A stretch of DNA of 30,050 bases from RGIG1959 sp964564305 (GCA_964564305.1 CAZMAM010000018.1:1-30050); one strand, 5' to 3'; positions 6,550-15,828 are shown, numbered from the stretch's first letter. Translations and numbers: made by a program. The notes: generated by a model not told the origin, from the letters alone.

Positions 6550-8820
6550 TCACGAAGTCTGTAACGCCACACCATCATCACTTTTGATCAAACGGATAAG
6601 CGTGGGAGCCGAATCACCTTTTTCTACCAACAGCATCGCAATTTTATCTTCTACCTGGCGGCGCACTGTGTTGCGCAAATCCCGCGCGCCGCGTTTTCCG
6701 CCCGCGGACATTTGCGCAAGAGTTAAAGCGGCGTCTTGCGTCCATTCCAACGTGATGCCGCGTTCGGCAAGCGGTGCACGCAACTCCGCGAGCATCAGTT
6801 CCGCAATTTTTCCGAAGCTTTCCCGGGAAAGCGGGGAAAAATAGACCACTTCATCTACGCGGCTGATAAATTCGGGGCGTAAAAATTCTCTCAATGCCTT
6901 TTCGGCCTTATCGCGAGAAGCCTGTGCATCGGATTTGCCGAAACCCATCAGGCTTTCCTGAATTTGAGAACCCGCGTTGGACGTCATGACGATAACCGTA
7001 TTTTCAAAATTCACCACGCGGCCGTGTGCATCGGTCACCCGGCCTTCATCCAGAATTTGAAGCAGAATATTCAACACATCCGGGTGCGCTTTTTCGATTT
7101 CGTCAAATAAAAGAACCGAATATGGTTTCCGACGGACTTTTTCGGTCAGCTGACCCGCTTCATCATACCCGATATAACCGGGCGGTGATCCGATAATGCG
7201 CGATACGGCATATTTTTCCATAAATTCGGACATATCCAAACGAATCAGCGTATCTGGCGTATCAAACAGTTCACGGGAAAGAACTTTGACCAGTTCTGTT
7301 TTGCCTACTCCCGTGGGACCGACAAAAATAAAGGATGCCGGACGCCGCCGCGAACTGATTTGAACACGGCTTCTTCGCACCGCCGCCGCAACCAGTGCAA
7401 TCGCTTCATCCTGCCCGATAATGCTCTTTTTCAGTTCATCTTCCAAATGGGCGAGTTTGGCTAATTCGTTTTCCTGAACCTTGGCGGCGGGTATTCCCGT
7501 CCATAATTCAATTACGCCTGCCAAATCCTCGCTCGTAACCGGGGCGTTTGTCGCTGCATCACGAATCGCGTCCGCCTCTTGCTGCGTTTTGAGCAAATCG
7601 GCACGAAGATTGGCCAACTGCTCGTAATCGATATTTTCTTCATCGGCCCGAGACAATTCTTCCTGACTCTGTAAAAGGGAAATTTCCTTGACCAGAGCAG
7701 CGTATTTTTCGGCCGTTTTGTTTTTCATCGCCGCCGAAGCGCATGCTTCATCCAATAAATCAATGGCCTTATCCGGTAAATAACGATCGGTAATATAGCG
7801 TTCCGAAAGACGTACCGCCTGGCGCACAATCGCATCGCTGAGCGTCACACCGTGATAAGCCTCATAATAAGGACGCACACCTTTTAAAATTTCCACCGTA
7901 TCGTCAATGGAAGGTTCTTCTACCGTGACCGGTTGAAACCTCCGTTCCAGCGCCGCATCTTTTTCAATATGTCTGCGGTATTCATCAAAGGTGGTTGCGC
8001 CGATGACCTGTAATTCTCCGCGGGACAATGCGGGTTTTAAAATATTTGCCGCGGACATACTGCCTTCCGCGTCGCCTGTCCCAACTAAATTATGTACCTC
8101 ATCAATAAACAGAATGATGTTTCCCTCGGCCTTTACTTCATCGACGAGGCCTTTAATCCGAGATTCAAACTGACCCCGAAACTGAGTACCAGCCACCAGA
8201 GATGTCAGATCCAGTAGCTGTATTTCTTTATCCTGCAATCTCACGGGAACTTCTCCCGCGGCAATACGGATAGCCAATCCTTCTGCAATAGCTGTTTTGC
8301 CCACTCCCGGCTCGCCGATTAAACAGGGATTATTTTTTGTCCGGCGGGACAAAATCTGCACAACCCGGTAAATCTCTTTGTTTCTGCCGATAACCGGATC
8401 CAAATTTCCGTTCCTCGCTTTGGCAGTTAAATCGGTACAGTATTGAGAAATATAACGGCGCTTTTTTTCTTTCTTCATTTTTTTTTCCTGCTTTGCTTCC
8501 TTGCCCGAAGCATTAACCGCCGGATTACCGTTATCGGGAGCATTCCCCGAAAAGTTGCGAATCAACGGAAATGTCGCTGCGCCGCCGGGATCGAATACGC
8601 CGTTATCCTGCATCTCCCCCATCACTTCGCTCAATTGATCGTTCATCTGCTCCAAATCGTCATCCGAGATACCGAATTTTTCCAGCATCTGATTTACAGG
8701 ACCGATATTTAATTCCTTCGCACAGGAAAGACAAAATCCGTCGTTAACGGTCTTATTGCCCTCCTGCTTGGTGATGAATACAACAGCAGGACGCTTTTTG
8801 CATCGTGAACACATTATCAT
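6550..8820 (-). CDS. clpE: ClpE-like ATP-dependent Clp protease ATP-binding subunit with N-terminal zinc finger
   Basis: This 756-residue Hsp100/Clp unfoldase should feed substrates to ClpP. At the N-terminus four cysteines (C4, C7, C30, C33) form a CxxC...CxxC zinc finger like that of ClpE, in place of the double Clp-N repeat of ClpC. A charged linker rich in lysine follows (about 105-122). The first AAA domain has Walker A GEPGVGKT (169-176) and Walker B ILFIDEVH. A short middle region (about 370-420) leads to the second AAA domain with GPTGVGKT (501-508) and LLFDEIEKAHP. A LMGFG loop after the TSNAGS motif is the expected ClpP-docking tripeptide. ATG at 8820 has GGAGG upstream and overlaps the pgsA stop by 4 bases. 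No CtsR-type operator was seen nearby. Confidence 0.85.
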   Translation of the reverse strand: MIMCSRCKKRPAVVFITKQEGNKTVNDGFCLSCAKELNIGPVNQMLEKFGISDDDLEQMNDQLSEVMGEMQDNGVFDPGGAATFPLIRNFSGNAPDNGNPAVNASGKEAKQEKKMKKEKKRRYISQYCTDLTAKARNGNLDPVIGRNKEIYRVVQILSRRTKNNPCLIGEPGVGKTAIAEGLAIRIAAGEVPVRLQDKEIQLLDLTSLVAGTQFRGQFESRIKGLVDEVKAEGNIILFIDEVHNLVGTGDAEGSMSAANILKPALSRGELQVIGATTFDEYRRHIEKDAALERRFQPVTVEEPSIDDTVEILKGVRPYYEAYHGVTLSDAIVRQAVRLSERYITDRYLPDKAIDLLDEACASAAMKNKTAEKYAALVKEISLLQSQEELSRADEENIDYEQLANLRADLLKTQQEADAIRDAATNAPVTSEDLAGVIELWTGIPAAKVQENELAKLAHLEDELKKSIIGQDEAIALVAAAVRRSRVQISSRRRPASFIFVGPTGVGKTELVKVLSRELFDTPDTLIRLDMSEFMEKYAVSRIIGSPPGYIGYDEAGQLTEKVRRKPYSVLLFDEIEKAHPDVLNILLQILDEGRVTDAHGRVVNFENTVIVMTSNAGSQIQESLMGFGKSDAQASRDKAEKALREFLRPEFISRVDEVVYFSPLSRESFGKIAELMLAELRAPLAERGITLEWTQDAALTLAQMSAGGKRGARDLRNTVRRQVEDKIAMLLVEKGDSAPTLIRLIKSDDGVALQTS

Positions 8821-9440
8821 TTGGCTTCCTCCCCGCAATCCTTCCCGATCACATCAACCTTGTGCTGTTTGAGCAATTGTACATACAACCATGTATACCG
8901 AACAAATGCAAACAGCAAACAGGCGATGACCAGAGTAATAAACAGTCCGTACAGCCACGGCGGCATATTCCAATGAAACAGCAGCGGTTTACCTTCCGGA
9001 GGAAAAATGACGATCATTGCCATGGCAAAATAAAACACAAATGTGCTGACCTTACCGTACCATTTCGCACCTTCAATTTTCATGCCTCGGCGAAGCAAAA
9101 TCAAAGCGCCGATGCATTGCAGAATTTCTTTGACGGCAAGGATAATCAAAAGCGGCCAAAGCCTGGGCATACGAATAGCAAGACAAAGCACAACGGTAAT
9201 TTGGGTCAATTTATCCGCAACCGGATCCAGAATTTTTCCGATATCAGTCACCTGATTCAACTTTCTGGCCAGTTTGCCATCCAAAAGATCCGTCAATCCG
9301 GAAATACCCAAAACGGCCAGGGACCAATACAGCAGGGAAAAATGATCTCCGCTGAGCAGGTACAGGACAGCAAATACCGGAACCAAAACAATGCGGAACA
9401 ACGAGAGGACATTGGGAACCGTCCATACCCATTTGATCAT
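8817..9440 (-). CDS. pgsA: CDP-diacylglycerol-glycerol-3-phosphate 3-phosphatidyltransferase
   Basis: This 207-residue membrane enzyme makes phosphatidylglycerol phosphate, the first committed step to phosphatidylglycerol. The CDP-alcohol phosphotransferase signature D-x2-DG-x2-AR-x8-G-x3-D-x3-D is complete near residues 50-75 (DLLDGKLARK, then G-x3-DPVAD). N-terminal VPNVLSLFRI is also typical of PgsA. Four to six hydrophobic segments are visible, fitting the six-helix family fold. ATG at 9440 has GGAG upstream. The longer frame to 9512 has no supported start. It precedes clpE with a 4-base overlap and follows the CvpA gene by 89 bases. The C-terminal tail is longer and more hydrophilic than in many relatives. 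Confidence 0.88.
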   Translation of the reverse strand: MIKWVWTVPNVLSLFRIVLVPVFAVLYLLSGDHFSLLYWSLAVLGISGLTDLLDGKLARKLNQVTDIGKILDPVADKLTQITVVLCLAIRMPRLWPLLIILAVKEILQCIGALILLRRGMKIEGAKWYGKVSTFVFYFAMAMIVIFPPEGKPLLFHWNMPPWLYGLFITLVIACLLFAFVRYTWLYVQLLKQHKVDVIGKDCGEEAK

Positions 9441-9529
9441 AACAGGCACTCCTATGACCGTATTTTGTATGATGGTGATCCATTGCCGGTAGAAAGACAA
9501 CCTGATGCACACATCTTGTTAGCAATAAG

Positions 9530-10261
9530 TTATTGGCCGGATAAAGGCGGCGCAGACAAAAGCGGGTTTCGTTCGATAAACCACGACACCAGTGTTGTTT
9601 GCCGCAATGTATCCGATGTAACAAAACTCTGTTCTCCCGTTGCGGACACCACAATTTGCAAAACGGTCACCAGAATAAAAACGGCAATTCCGCCCCGTAA
9701 TAGACCGATTACACCGCCAAGAACGCCATTGACCCGGTGAAGCACCGGAAGATGAACAACGCCCTGCAAGCTTTTAACCATCATCCGAATAATCATCGAT
9801 AAAACCAAAAACAAAAGCAAAAAACAAAGGCTTTGCAAAAGTACCAGTACCATCGGGCGAATGACCCCGGTAACCAAGGCCTCGGAGAAAGCAGCAGCGG
9901 TATCCGTTTGACCCGAGAGCATATCTCCGATTTGCTGAGGTGAACTGATCCCGTAGGTATAAAGCGCATTGCGCACAAAATCGGGTAAAGCATCAAAAAC
10001 GGACGCCAATTGCGCTTCCCATGATTCGGCGGTATGCACGGCTGCGCTTTCCAACTGTTGCCCTATGGATTGTGTCAGCGGATCTTTGATCCATCCGTCA
10101 AACACCCATTGAGATAAAGAGGGAGCAAAAAAAATCGAGAGAAGAACGGCAACACAACTTCCGATAAGGCTAAAAAATGATTGCACAAACCCGCGCTTCC
10201 AGCCACGGATGACGCAGGCGACAATAACCGCCAGAAACGCGCCATCCAGTATCCACGCCAT
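9530..10261 (-). CDS. CvpA family membrane protein
   Basis: This 243-residue protein has an N-terminal hydrophobic helix ending in the family-typical GWKRGFVQSFFSLIG. A second helix comes at about 36-52, followed by a longer, more polar region (55-135) and two further strong helices near 140-165 and 195-220. The RVNGVLGGVIGLLRGG stretch between the last two is a CvpA signature. E. coli CvpA is needed for colicin V export. The cellular role in Gram-positives is not settled. ATG at 10261 lies 4 bases after the DUF5711 gene. Its ribosome site (GAAGGGA) is about 10 bases away. A TTG nine codons earlier overlaps the previous gene and is less likely. Confidence 0.82.
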   Translation of the reverse strand: MAWILDGAFLAVIVACVIRGWKRGFVQSFFSLIGSCVAVLLSIFFAPSLSQWVFDGWIKDPLTQSIGQQLESAAVHTAESWEAQLASVFDALPDFVRNALYTYGISSPQQIGDMLSGQTDTAAAFSEALVTGVIRPMVLVLLQSLCFLLLFLVLSMIIRMMVKSLQGVVHLPVLHRVNGVLGGVIGLLRGGIAVFILVTVLQIVVSATGEQSFVTSDTLRQTTLVSWFIERNPLLSAPPLSGQ

Positions 10262-10265
10262 TTGC

Positions 10266-11474
10266 TTATTTCCCTTCTTCCCATGCAACGGCGGAAAGTT
10301 GTGTTAAGCCGAGAACCAGTGCGGTATTGCCGACGGCCTGCGTCATCAATGCATCCGATTCCACGGCAGCCGACCGCTTCACACCTTTTTCGTTCCATTC
10401 GGCAATTTCCCGTTCGGTCAGAACCAAATAACCGCTGTTGAACGAAGAAATATCGCGAAATTCTCCTTCAAATGTTTGATCCAATCGGATATCTCCGGAT
10501 GTGGACAGCATAATCAATCTGCCGCCGTCCTGAGACCCGCGGGATCGCGTGACAACCGCAACACCGTTATTCAAGGCAAACCCGATGAGTTCTTCTCCGT
10601 TATAGGATATCGTTTGATCAAGGCTTCCGGAAGGATTCACCACGCGAACCGACCGGTCACCGATCGCGGTTACCATCCCGTTGTTAAACACATTCACCTT
10701 GGCGTACAACATTTCACGGTCAATATACGTGACAGGCTGTTCCTGATCCCCGTGCAAATCAAATATCATAATGGCAGATTCCATCGCTCCGTTGGTCGAT
10801 CGACAACTGACCGCCGCCAACCGATTTCCGTCCGAAGAAAAGCAAACATCCATCACCAACCATTCCGAACTGAGCCACTGATAATGCTGCTCGCCTTTTT
10901 TGGAAAAAACGGTAACTTCCGAAACGTGACTTTGGGATGAATCGGTAATGAGAGCGATATCGCCCTTTTCACTGACCGCAACATTATAAATGGTATTGAC
11001 CGAAGTCAGTTCGGATATAATATCAAACCGAGTTTCCAACCGATAGCGGTTACCGCCCTGCTCCGCAATCAGCACATATCTCCCCGCCGTGTCTAAAATC
11101 GGCTTGGAAAAAGCGTGGGTGCGCCGCAAGGTCTCGCCCCCGCTCTCATTATAATATATACTGGCGGTATCGGTCAAGACAACCGCGTTATTTCCAATGG
11201 GAGAAATGGCACGCACATCTTCCCCATCAACGCTTACCGGCCAACTTCCTTGGGCAGAGGCCGACATCAGATTATCTATCCATGATAAAAAACTAACGGA
11301 AGCAATGCGATCCCAGTTAGCAATCAGCAGGCACAACGCCATAATGACAGCCGATACAATCACCAAAACCGCCAAAACCCGCGGCCAGTGCCGCCGCATT
11401 TTGCGTGGACGAATCTCCGGTATCTCCTCCTCCGGCGCGGGCTGGCTGAAATCCTTAATCATCCGTCTGGACAT
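10266..11474 (-). CDS. DUF5711 family membrane-anchored beta-propeller-like protein
   Basis: The 402-residue protein has a basic, proline-rich cytoplasmic N-terminus (1-30) and one membrane helix at about 33-53. A long extracytoplasmic part follows, with repeated beta-strand-like blocks such as GNNAVVLTDTASIYY, EKGDIALITDS and DGNRLAAVSC, each about 40 residues apart. This is the layout of the DUF5711 family, which looks like a beta propeller anchored to the membrane. Function is unknown. The gene heads a minus-strand run with cvpA, pgsA and clpE, so a role at the cell envelope is plausible but only inferred. ATG at 11474 has AGGGGGTG 7 bases upstream. Confidence 0.78.
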   Translation of the reverse strand: MSRRMIKDFSQPAPEEEIPEIRPRKMRRHWPRVLAVLVIVSAVIMALCLLIANWDRIASVSFLSWIDNLMSASAQGSWPVSVDGEDVRAISPIGNNAVVLTDTASIYYNESGGETLRRTHAFSKPILDTAGRYVLIAEQGGNRYRLETRFDIISELTSVNTIYNVAVSEKGDIALITDSSQSHVSEVTVFSKKGEQHYQWLSSEWLVMDVCFSSDGNRLAAVSCRSTNGAMESAIMIFDLHGDQEQPVTYIDREMLYAKVNVFNNGMVTAIGDRSVRVVNPSGSLDQTISYNGEELIGFALNNGVAVVTRSRGSQDGGRLIMLSTSGDIRLDQTFEGEFRDISSFNSGYLVLTEREIAEWNEKGVKRSAAVESDALMTQAVGNTALVLGLTQLSAVAWEEGK

Positions 11475-11666
11475 CGGCTGTCACCCCCTCTCAAAAAAAT
11501 GCGCAAACGTTATCGAAGAATATATCTGAAAGCGAAAATCTAACGGCATAACCGCAGATAACGGCAATGCGACAGTTTGATACCGAAGGCCGGTATCCAC
11601 CAAACCGTTCAGACAACAACACGACGCACATGAAGTACAGTAAAACAGCCGCATTATTTTCGAGCA
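11475..11666. other. Gap between truA and the DUF5711 gene
   Basis: This 192-base gap breaks the otherwise closely packed minus-strand genes. A perfect 7-base inverted repeat, GATACCG/CGGTATC with a 5-base loop, lies at 11579-11597. No T run follows it on either strand, so it is not a standard terminator and might be an operator. On the minus strand TTGCCG followed about 17-19 bases later by a TAGATT-like box is a weak candidate promoter for the DUF5711 gene. I see no gene here. Confidence 0.4.
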
Positions 11667-12413
11667 TCACGCGAAACCGGCATAGTACACTTTTTGCAAA
11701 TACAGTCCGTGCGCCGGAGCGGTCAAACCGGCTTGAGAACGATTTCGTGAAAACAGAATATCCGGGATAGCGCGGTAAGAAATATGTCCCGCCGCCATCT
11801 CTGTAAGTGTTCCCGTCATAATGCGCACCATGTGATAAAGAAAGCCGTTTGCTTCTACCGAAAATGTAATCAGATCATTTTCTCTGGTAACGGAAGCTGC
11901 GGTGACCCGGCGCACCGTATCTAGCACACGGCTGCCCGCCGAGCAGAAGGAAAGAAAATCGTGGCTTCCAAGGAAATCCTGTGCCGCCGTGTTCAAAAGA
12001 TTTTCGTCTAACGGCCGGCTGAGATGCCACGCCCGGTTTTCCCAAAAAGGATTTCGCTGGCGCGCATTCCATATTCGGTAAACATATTTTTTCCCGGTGG
12101 CCATATAGCGGGGATGAAAATCGAGGGGTACGCGCCTTGCATTTTGCACTGCGATATCCTTCGGCAATACGGCGTTTAACGCAGCGCACAACCGATCGTC
12201 GGTGAGCGGACACTCGGTATCAAAAGTGCAGCAAAAAGATTCCGCGTGTACGCCCGCATCGGTTCGGCTGCATCCGATGACACCGCTGCGAAAGCCGGTA
12301 ATCCGTTGAATTGCATCCTGTAAGCGGGATTGCACCGAAACACCGTTCGGTTGCACTTGCCAACCGCAATAACCGGAACCGTCAAATTGCAAGGTAAGCA
12401 ATATTCTCTTCAT
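11667..12413 (-). CDS. truA: tRNA pseudouridine(38-40) synthase
   Basis: This enzyme converts uridines at positions 38-40 of tRNA anticodon arms to pseudouridine. The protein is 248 residues, normal for the family. The catalytic aspartate is in CSRTDAGVHA near residue 52. N-terminal RILLTLQFDGSGYCGWQ, central FHPRYMATGKKYVYRIW, SHDFLSFCSAG and C-terminal HMVRIMTGTL are all family motifs. Two ATG codons lie two codons apart (12419 and 12413), both with only weak ribosome sites. I chose 12413, where MKRILLTL matches the usual family start. It follows ecfT by 27 bases, as in many Firmicutes where truA comes right after the ECF transporter genes. Confidence 0.93.
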   Translation of the reverse strand: MKRILLTLQFDGSGYCGWQVQPNGVSVQSRLQDAIQRITGFRSGVIGCSRTDAGVHAESFCCTFDTECPLTDDRLCAALNAVLPKDIAVQNARRVPLDFHPRYMATGKKYVYRIWNARQRNPFWENRAWHLSRPLDENLLNTAAQDFLGSHDFLSFCSAGSRVLDTVRRVTAASVTRENDLITFSVEANGFLYHMVRIMTGTLTEMAAGHISYRAIPDILFSRNRSQAGLTAPAHGLYLQKVYYAGFA

Positions 12414-12440
12414 GAGCATCCCAATCTTTTATTTTCGGTG

Positions 12441-13265
12441 TTACAGCACAGAGGGAACCCAAACATTCAGAAGAATCACACCGACGACCAACAATACCGT
12501 AACGCCAAGTGCCAGATAATCCCGACAGGCGAGGTGGAGTCTGGTCATTTTGGTACGCCCTCCACCTCCGTTATAACAACGGCATTCCATGGCGGTTGCC
12601 AAATCGTATGCCCTTCGGAAGGAGGAGACAAATAACGGAATCAGCACGGGAACCAGCGCCTTTATTCGATGAAAGATTCCGCCGCTTTCCATATCGGCTC
12701 CCCTTGCCTTTTGCGCCGACATAATTTTGTCGGTTTCCTCAATTAAGGTGGGGATAAACCGCAGCGCAATCGTCATCATCATGGCCAGTTCATGCACCGG
12801 GATATGAAGGTAACGAAGCGGTTTCATCAGTCGTTCCAAGGCATCGGTCAGCGTGGTGGGGCCCGTGGTATACGTGAGCAAAGAACTCCCGGCTATTAAG
12901 CAGAGAATACGGGAAACCAAAAACGCCGCACTGATTAATCCGCCGGTAGAAATATGAAAGAACCACCATTCCCACAAAACGGTGCCTTTGGCCACATAGA
13001 AGATATTCAGCACCGCCGTAAGCAAAATAATCGGCAACAGAGGCTTAAAACTTTTGAATATTACGGACGGATGAAGCCCTGAACAGGCAATGGCCGCAAC
13101 TAGATACAGCGCAGCCAGTGCCAAACCGAACCAGTTCTGCGGAACAAAAACCAACACGACATACAAAACGGTGAGTACAATTTTTATGCGGGGATCCAAA
13201 CGGTGAAGCAGCGAATGACCGGGAAAATACTGACCGATGGTGATGTCACTGAGCAAGTCGTTCAC
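12441..13265 (-). CDS. ecfT: Energy-coupling factor transporter transmembrane protein
   Basis: EcfT is the membrane scaffold of ECF vitamin transporters. It links the two ATPases to interchangeable substrate-binding S components. The protein is up to 274 residues, with hydrophobic helices near 30-50, 55-75, 77-92, 110-130 and 245-268. The two coupling motifs are KARGAD and AMECRCY. ITIGQYFPG followed by HRLDPRIKI is the family's N-terminal signature. The longest supported start is GTG at 13265, overlapping ecfA2 by 20 bases. A TTG three codons later (13256) fits the family N-terminus (LSDITIGQY) and has AAGGGA about 10 bases upstream, so it may be the real start. No S component is encoded in the window. 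Confidence 0.92.
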   Translation of the reverse strand: MNDLLSDITIGQYFPGHSLLHRLDPRIKIVLTVLYVVLVFVPQNWFGLALAALYLVAAIACSGLHPSVIFKSFKPLLPIILLTAVLNIFYVAKGTVLWEWWFFHISTGGLISAAFLVSRILCLIAGSSLLTYTTGPTTLTDALERLMKPLRYLHIPVHELAMMMTIALRFIPTLIEETDKIMSAQKARGADMESGGIFHRIKALVPVLIPLFVSSFRRAYDLATAMECRCYNGGGGRTKMTRLHLACRDYLALGVTVLLVVGVILLNVWVPSVL

Positions 13266-14115
13266 ATCCCTTCAGCATCGGATACAATCTTTCCACCGCC
13301 TGATCAACCGTGTAGGCATTTTCCCCCACATCAAATCCGCGTTGCTTCAGCGCCATAAAAATACGGGTGACCGCCGGTACCGAAAGTCCGATTTCCTCCA
13401 GTTCACGCGCTCTGGAAAAAACTTCAGCCGTATTTTCAAACATGCAAATTTTGCCGGCGTTCATCACCAGCACTTTATCGGCGAGTTCGGCAATATCCTC
13501 CATGCTGTGCGATACCAGCAATACGGTCGTGCCGTTTTCCCGGCGAAACCGATTGATTTGTGCCAAAATATGCTCGCGTCCGCGCGGATCCAAGCCGGCT
13601 GTCGGTTCATCAAGAACCAAAATATCCGGTTGCATAGCCATGACTCCGGCAATAGCCACCCTGCGTTTTTGCCCGCCGGACAAATCAAACGGGGAAGTAT
13701 CCAACAGCGATTCGTCTATTCCCGCGAAATCGGCCGCGCGATGAACCCTTTCTTCAATTTCCGTTTCCGAAAGGCCCATATTCTTTGGCCCGAAAGCAAT
13801 ATCGCGCCGTACCGTTTCTTCAAAGAGCTGATACTCCGGATATTGAAAAACCAACCCTACGCGAAATCGAACATTTCGAATTTCTTTGGGCTTTTCCCAA
13901 ATATCTTTCCCGTCCAGCCGCACTGTTCCGCTTAGAGGCCGCAATAAACCGTTTAAATGCTGCATCAAGGTGGATTTTCCCGAACCGGTATGCCCGATAA
14001 CGCCGATAAATTCTCCCCGATTCACCGAAAACGAAACATCGTCCAGCGCCACTTTTTCATACGGATTCCCGGCGGAATAGACATAGGTTAAATTTTTCAC
14101 TTCAAGTATGGGCAT
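13246..14115 (-). CDS. ecfA2: Energy-coupling factor transporter ATPase 2
   Basis: This is one of two ATPases powering group II ECF transporters. The 289-residue protein shows Walker A GHTGSGKST near residue 41, a Q-loop in VFQYPEYQLF near residue 92, signature LSGGQKRR near residue 143, Walker B ILVLDEPTAGLDP near residue 163 and an H-loop in LLVSHSMED. The FQYPEYQLF and DIAFGPKNMG region is typical of EcfA subunits. It overlaps ecfA1 upstream by 14 bases and ecfT downstream by 20. I named it A2 by order after ecfA1, the usual Firmicutes arrangement. Confidence 0.93.
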   Translation of the reverse strand: MPILEVKNLTYVYSAGNPYEKVALDDVSFSVNRGEFIGVIGHTGSGKSTLMQHLNGLLRPLSGTVRLDGKDIWEKPKEIRNVRFRVGLVFQYPEYQLFEETVRRDIAFGPKNMGLSETEIEERVHRAADFAGIDESLLDTSPFDLSGGQKRRVAIAGVMAMQPDILVLDEPTAGLDPRGREHILAQINRFRRENGTTVLLVSHSMEDIAELADKVLVMNAGKICMFENTAEVFSRARELEEIGLSVPAVTRIFMALKQRGFDVGENAYTVDQAVERLYPMLKGCERLAQ

Positions 14116-14962
14116 GAGATGCCTCCATCAGACGGCAAAGCGCCTCTACGCATTCCTCCGGTGTCAGAATATTATCCGGCAACGGTATACCCTTTTGCCT
14201 GAGCCGCCAGCAAAGATCTGTCGGTTGAGGAACATCCAGTGCCACACTGCGCAAGACGTCTACCCGGGAAAAGACATCCGGCGGTGTCCCATCTAACAGG
14301 ATTCCGCCATTGTCCATAACAATGACCCTGTCCGCAAGCACCGCTTCATCCATATAGTGCGTAATGAGCACAACGGTAATGCCTTTTTCGGTATTTAAGC
14401 GGCAGACTGTTTCAATGACTTCAGAACGGCCCTGCGGGTCAAGCATAGCGGTGGGCTCGTCCAATACAATGCAATTCGGCTGCATGGCCAATATTCCGGC
14501 AATGGCTACCCGCTGCTTCTGTCCCCCGGAAAGCTTATATGTGGCATGATGACGGTAATCGTACATACCCACGGTTTTCAGCGCAGAATCTACTCTTCGG
14601 CGTATTTCATCGGGTTCAACCCCAAGATTTTCCGGGCCGAATGCAACGTCTTCTTCCACAATGGTGGAAACCAACTGATTATCCGGATTTTGTAATACCA
14701 TACCCACTGTCTTGCGAATGTTCAGGCGCTCGGATTCATCTGAAGTATCCGCTCCGTCTATCCATACTTTGCCGCCCGTCGGCAGCAAAAGGGCGTTAAA
14801 ATGCTTTGCGAGCGTTGATTTTCCGCAACCGTTATGTCCAAGCAGCGCAACAAATGTTCCGGGGATAACCGATAAATTAATTTCGGAGAGAACGGAATCT
14901 TCCTGAACGGCATCGCTGTCGTAACGAAAAAAAAGATGCTCGGTTTTTATGATTGAATCCAT
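14102..14962 (-). CDS. ecfA1: Energy-coupling factor transporter ATPase 1
   Basis: This 286-residue ATPase pairs with EcfA2. Motifs in order are Walker A GHNGCGKST near residue 42, Q-loop VLQNPDNQLV near residue 89, signature LSGGQKQR near residue 143, Walker B CIVLDEPTAMLDP near residue 160 and H-loop LITHYMDE near residue 196. The QNPDNQLV stretch and EEDVAFGPENLG are characteristic of EcfA1. The first 15 bases overlap the end of the upstream methyltransferase gene. In most Firmicutes this gene follows rplQ in the ribosomal protein region. Here it follows ruvB and a methyltransferase gene instead. Confidence 0.93.
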   Translation of the reverse strand: MDSIIKTEHLFFRYDSDAVQEDSVLSEINLSVIPGTFVALLGHNGCGKSTLAKHFNALLLPTGGKVWIDGADTSDESERLNIRKTVGMVLQNPDNQLVSTIVEEDVAFGPENLGVEPDEIRRRVDSALKTVGMYDYRHHATYKLSGGQKQRVAIAGILAMQPNCIVLDEPTAMLDPQGRSEVIETVCRLNTEKGITVVLITHYMDEAVLADRVIVMDNGGILLDGTPPDVFSRVDVLRSVALDVPQPTDLCWRLRQKGIPLPDNILTPEECVEALCRLMEASHAHT

Positions 14963-15828
14963 TTTGTATCCTCTTCATTTCGGAGCCAAATTGCCGTGGA
15001 ACCGCATGGCAAAGCCAATCCGCTTTGTTGCACCGAAAGCCCGATCTCATCCGACCGAACCGTTTTACCCAAAAGGGTGTTCAGCATATACGCCATTAAC
15101 GTAGGTGAAAGTCCTGCGGTATATGAATTAATCATCACAAAGAGCGGATTGTCCGATAACAGTTGAATGCATTCCCGCAAAAACGGAAAAATCATTTCTT
15201 CCAATTTCCATACTTCCCCGCCCGGGCCGCGTCCGTAAGAAGGAGGATCCATTACAATGGCGTCGTAAACATGCCGGCGGCGCTGTTCGCGGGCGACAAA
15301 TTTTTGGCAGTCGTCTACCAGCCAGCGAACTGACCGATTCTCCAAATGCGATAAGGCAGCGTTTTCTTTTCCCCGGATCACCATGCCTTTAGATGAATCC
15401 ACATGCGTTACAGTTGCTCCCGCTTTGGCGCAAACCAAGGTAGCGGCTCCGGTATACCCGAACAGATTCAGCACGCTCACCGGACGGTTGGCATTTTGAA
15501 TACATCGTTCCATAAAATACCAGTTGACCGCCTGTTCCGGAAACAGACCGGTATGTTTAAATCCCATCGGTTGAACACGAAAGCGAAGATTTCCGTACGA
15601 AATCTCCCACGCTTCAGGCATATCCCGCAAAATTTCCCAATGTCCCCCTCCGGAACGGGAGCGTAAATATCGGGCGTGAGCCATTTTCCACTGCGGATGC
15701 ATTTTTGGGGTATCCCAAAGGATTTGCGGATCCGGACGAATCAGCAGCACCTTTCCCCACCGCTCCAGGCGCTCTCCCCCACTCGCGTCGAGAAGCTCAT
15801 AATCGCGCCAATGCTCGGCCACTCTCAT
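14947..15828 (-). CDS. Class I SAM-dependent methyltransferase, RlmI/RlmK-like (probable rRNA cytosine methyltransferase)
   Basis: The 293-residue protein has a class I fold with SAM-binding VLNLFGYTGAA near residue 119, an acidic loop VTHVDSSKGM near residue 139 and the catalytic-type MDPPSYGRGPGG near residue 193. FKHTGLFPEQAVNW is a further marker of the RlmI-like group (COG1092, PF10672), whose studied members make 5-methylcytosine or related marks in 23S rRNA. The N-terminal PUA domain of full-length RlmI is missing, as in the shorter PF10672 members. It starts 9 bases after ruvB and overlaps ecfA1 by 16 bases. The target base is not known. Confidence 0.82.
   Translation of the reverse strand: MRVAEHWRDYELLDASGGERLERWGKVLLIRPDPQILWDTPKMHPQWKMAHARYLRSRSGGGHWEILRDMPEAWEISYGNLRFRVQPMGFKHTGLFPEQAVNWYFMERCIQNANRPVSVLNLFGYTGAATLVCAKAGATVTHVDSSKGMVIRGKENAALSHLENRSVRWLVDDCQKFVAREQRRRHVYDAIVMDPPSYGRGPGGEVWKLEEMIFPFLRECIQLLSDNPLFVMINSYTAGLSPTLMAYMLNTLLGKTVRSDEIGLSVQQSGLALPCGSTAIWLRNEEDTKWIQS

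Noticed and set aside
8805..9740. A long plus-strand frame of 311 codons opposite pgsA and cvpA
   Set aside because: It is antisense to two well-supported membrane protein genes, has no family features and is rich in residues expected from the reverse of hydrophobic codons.
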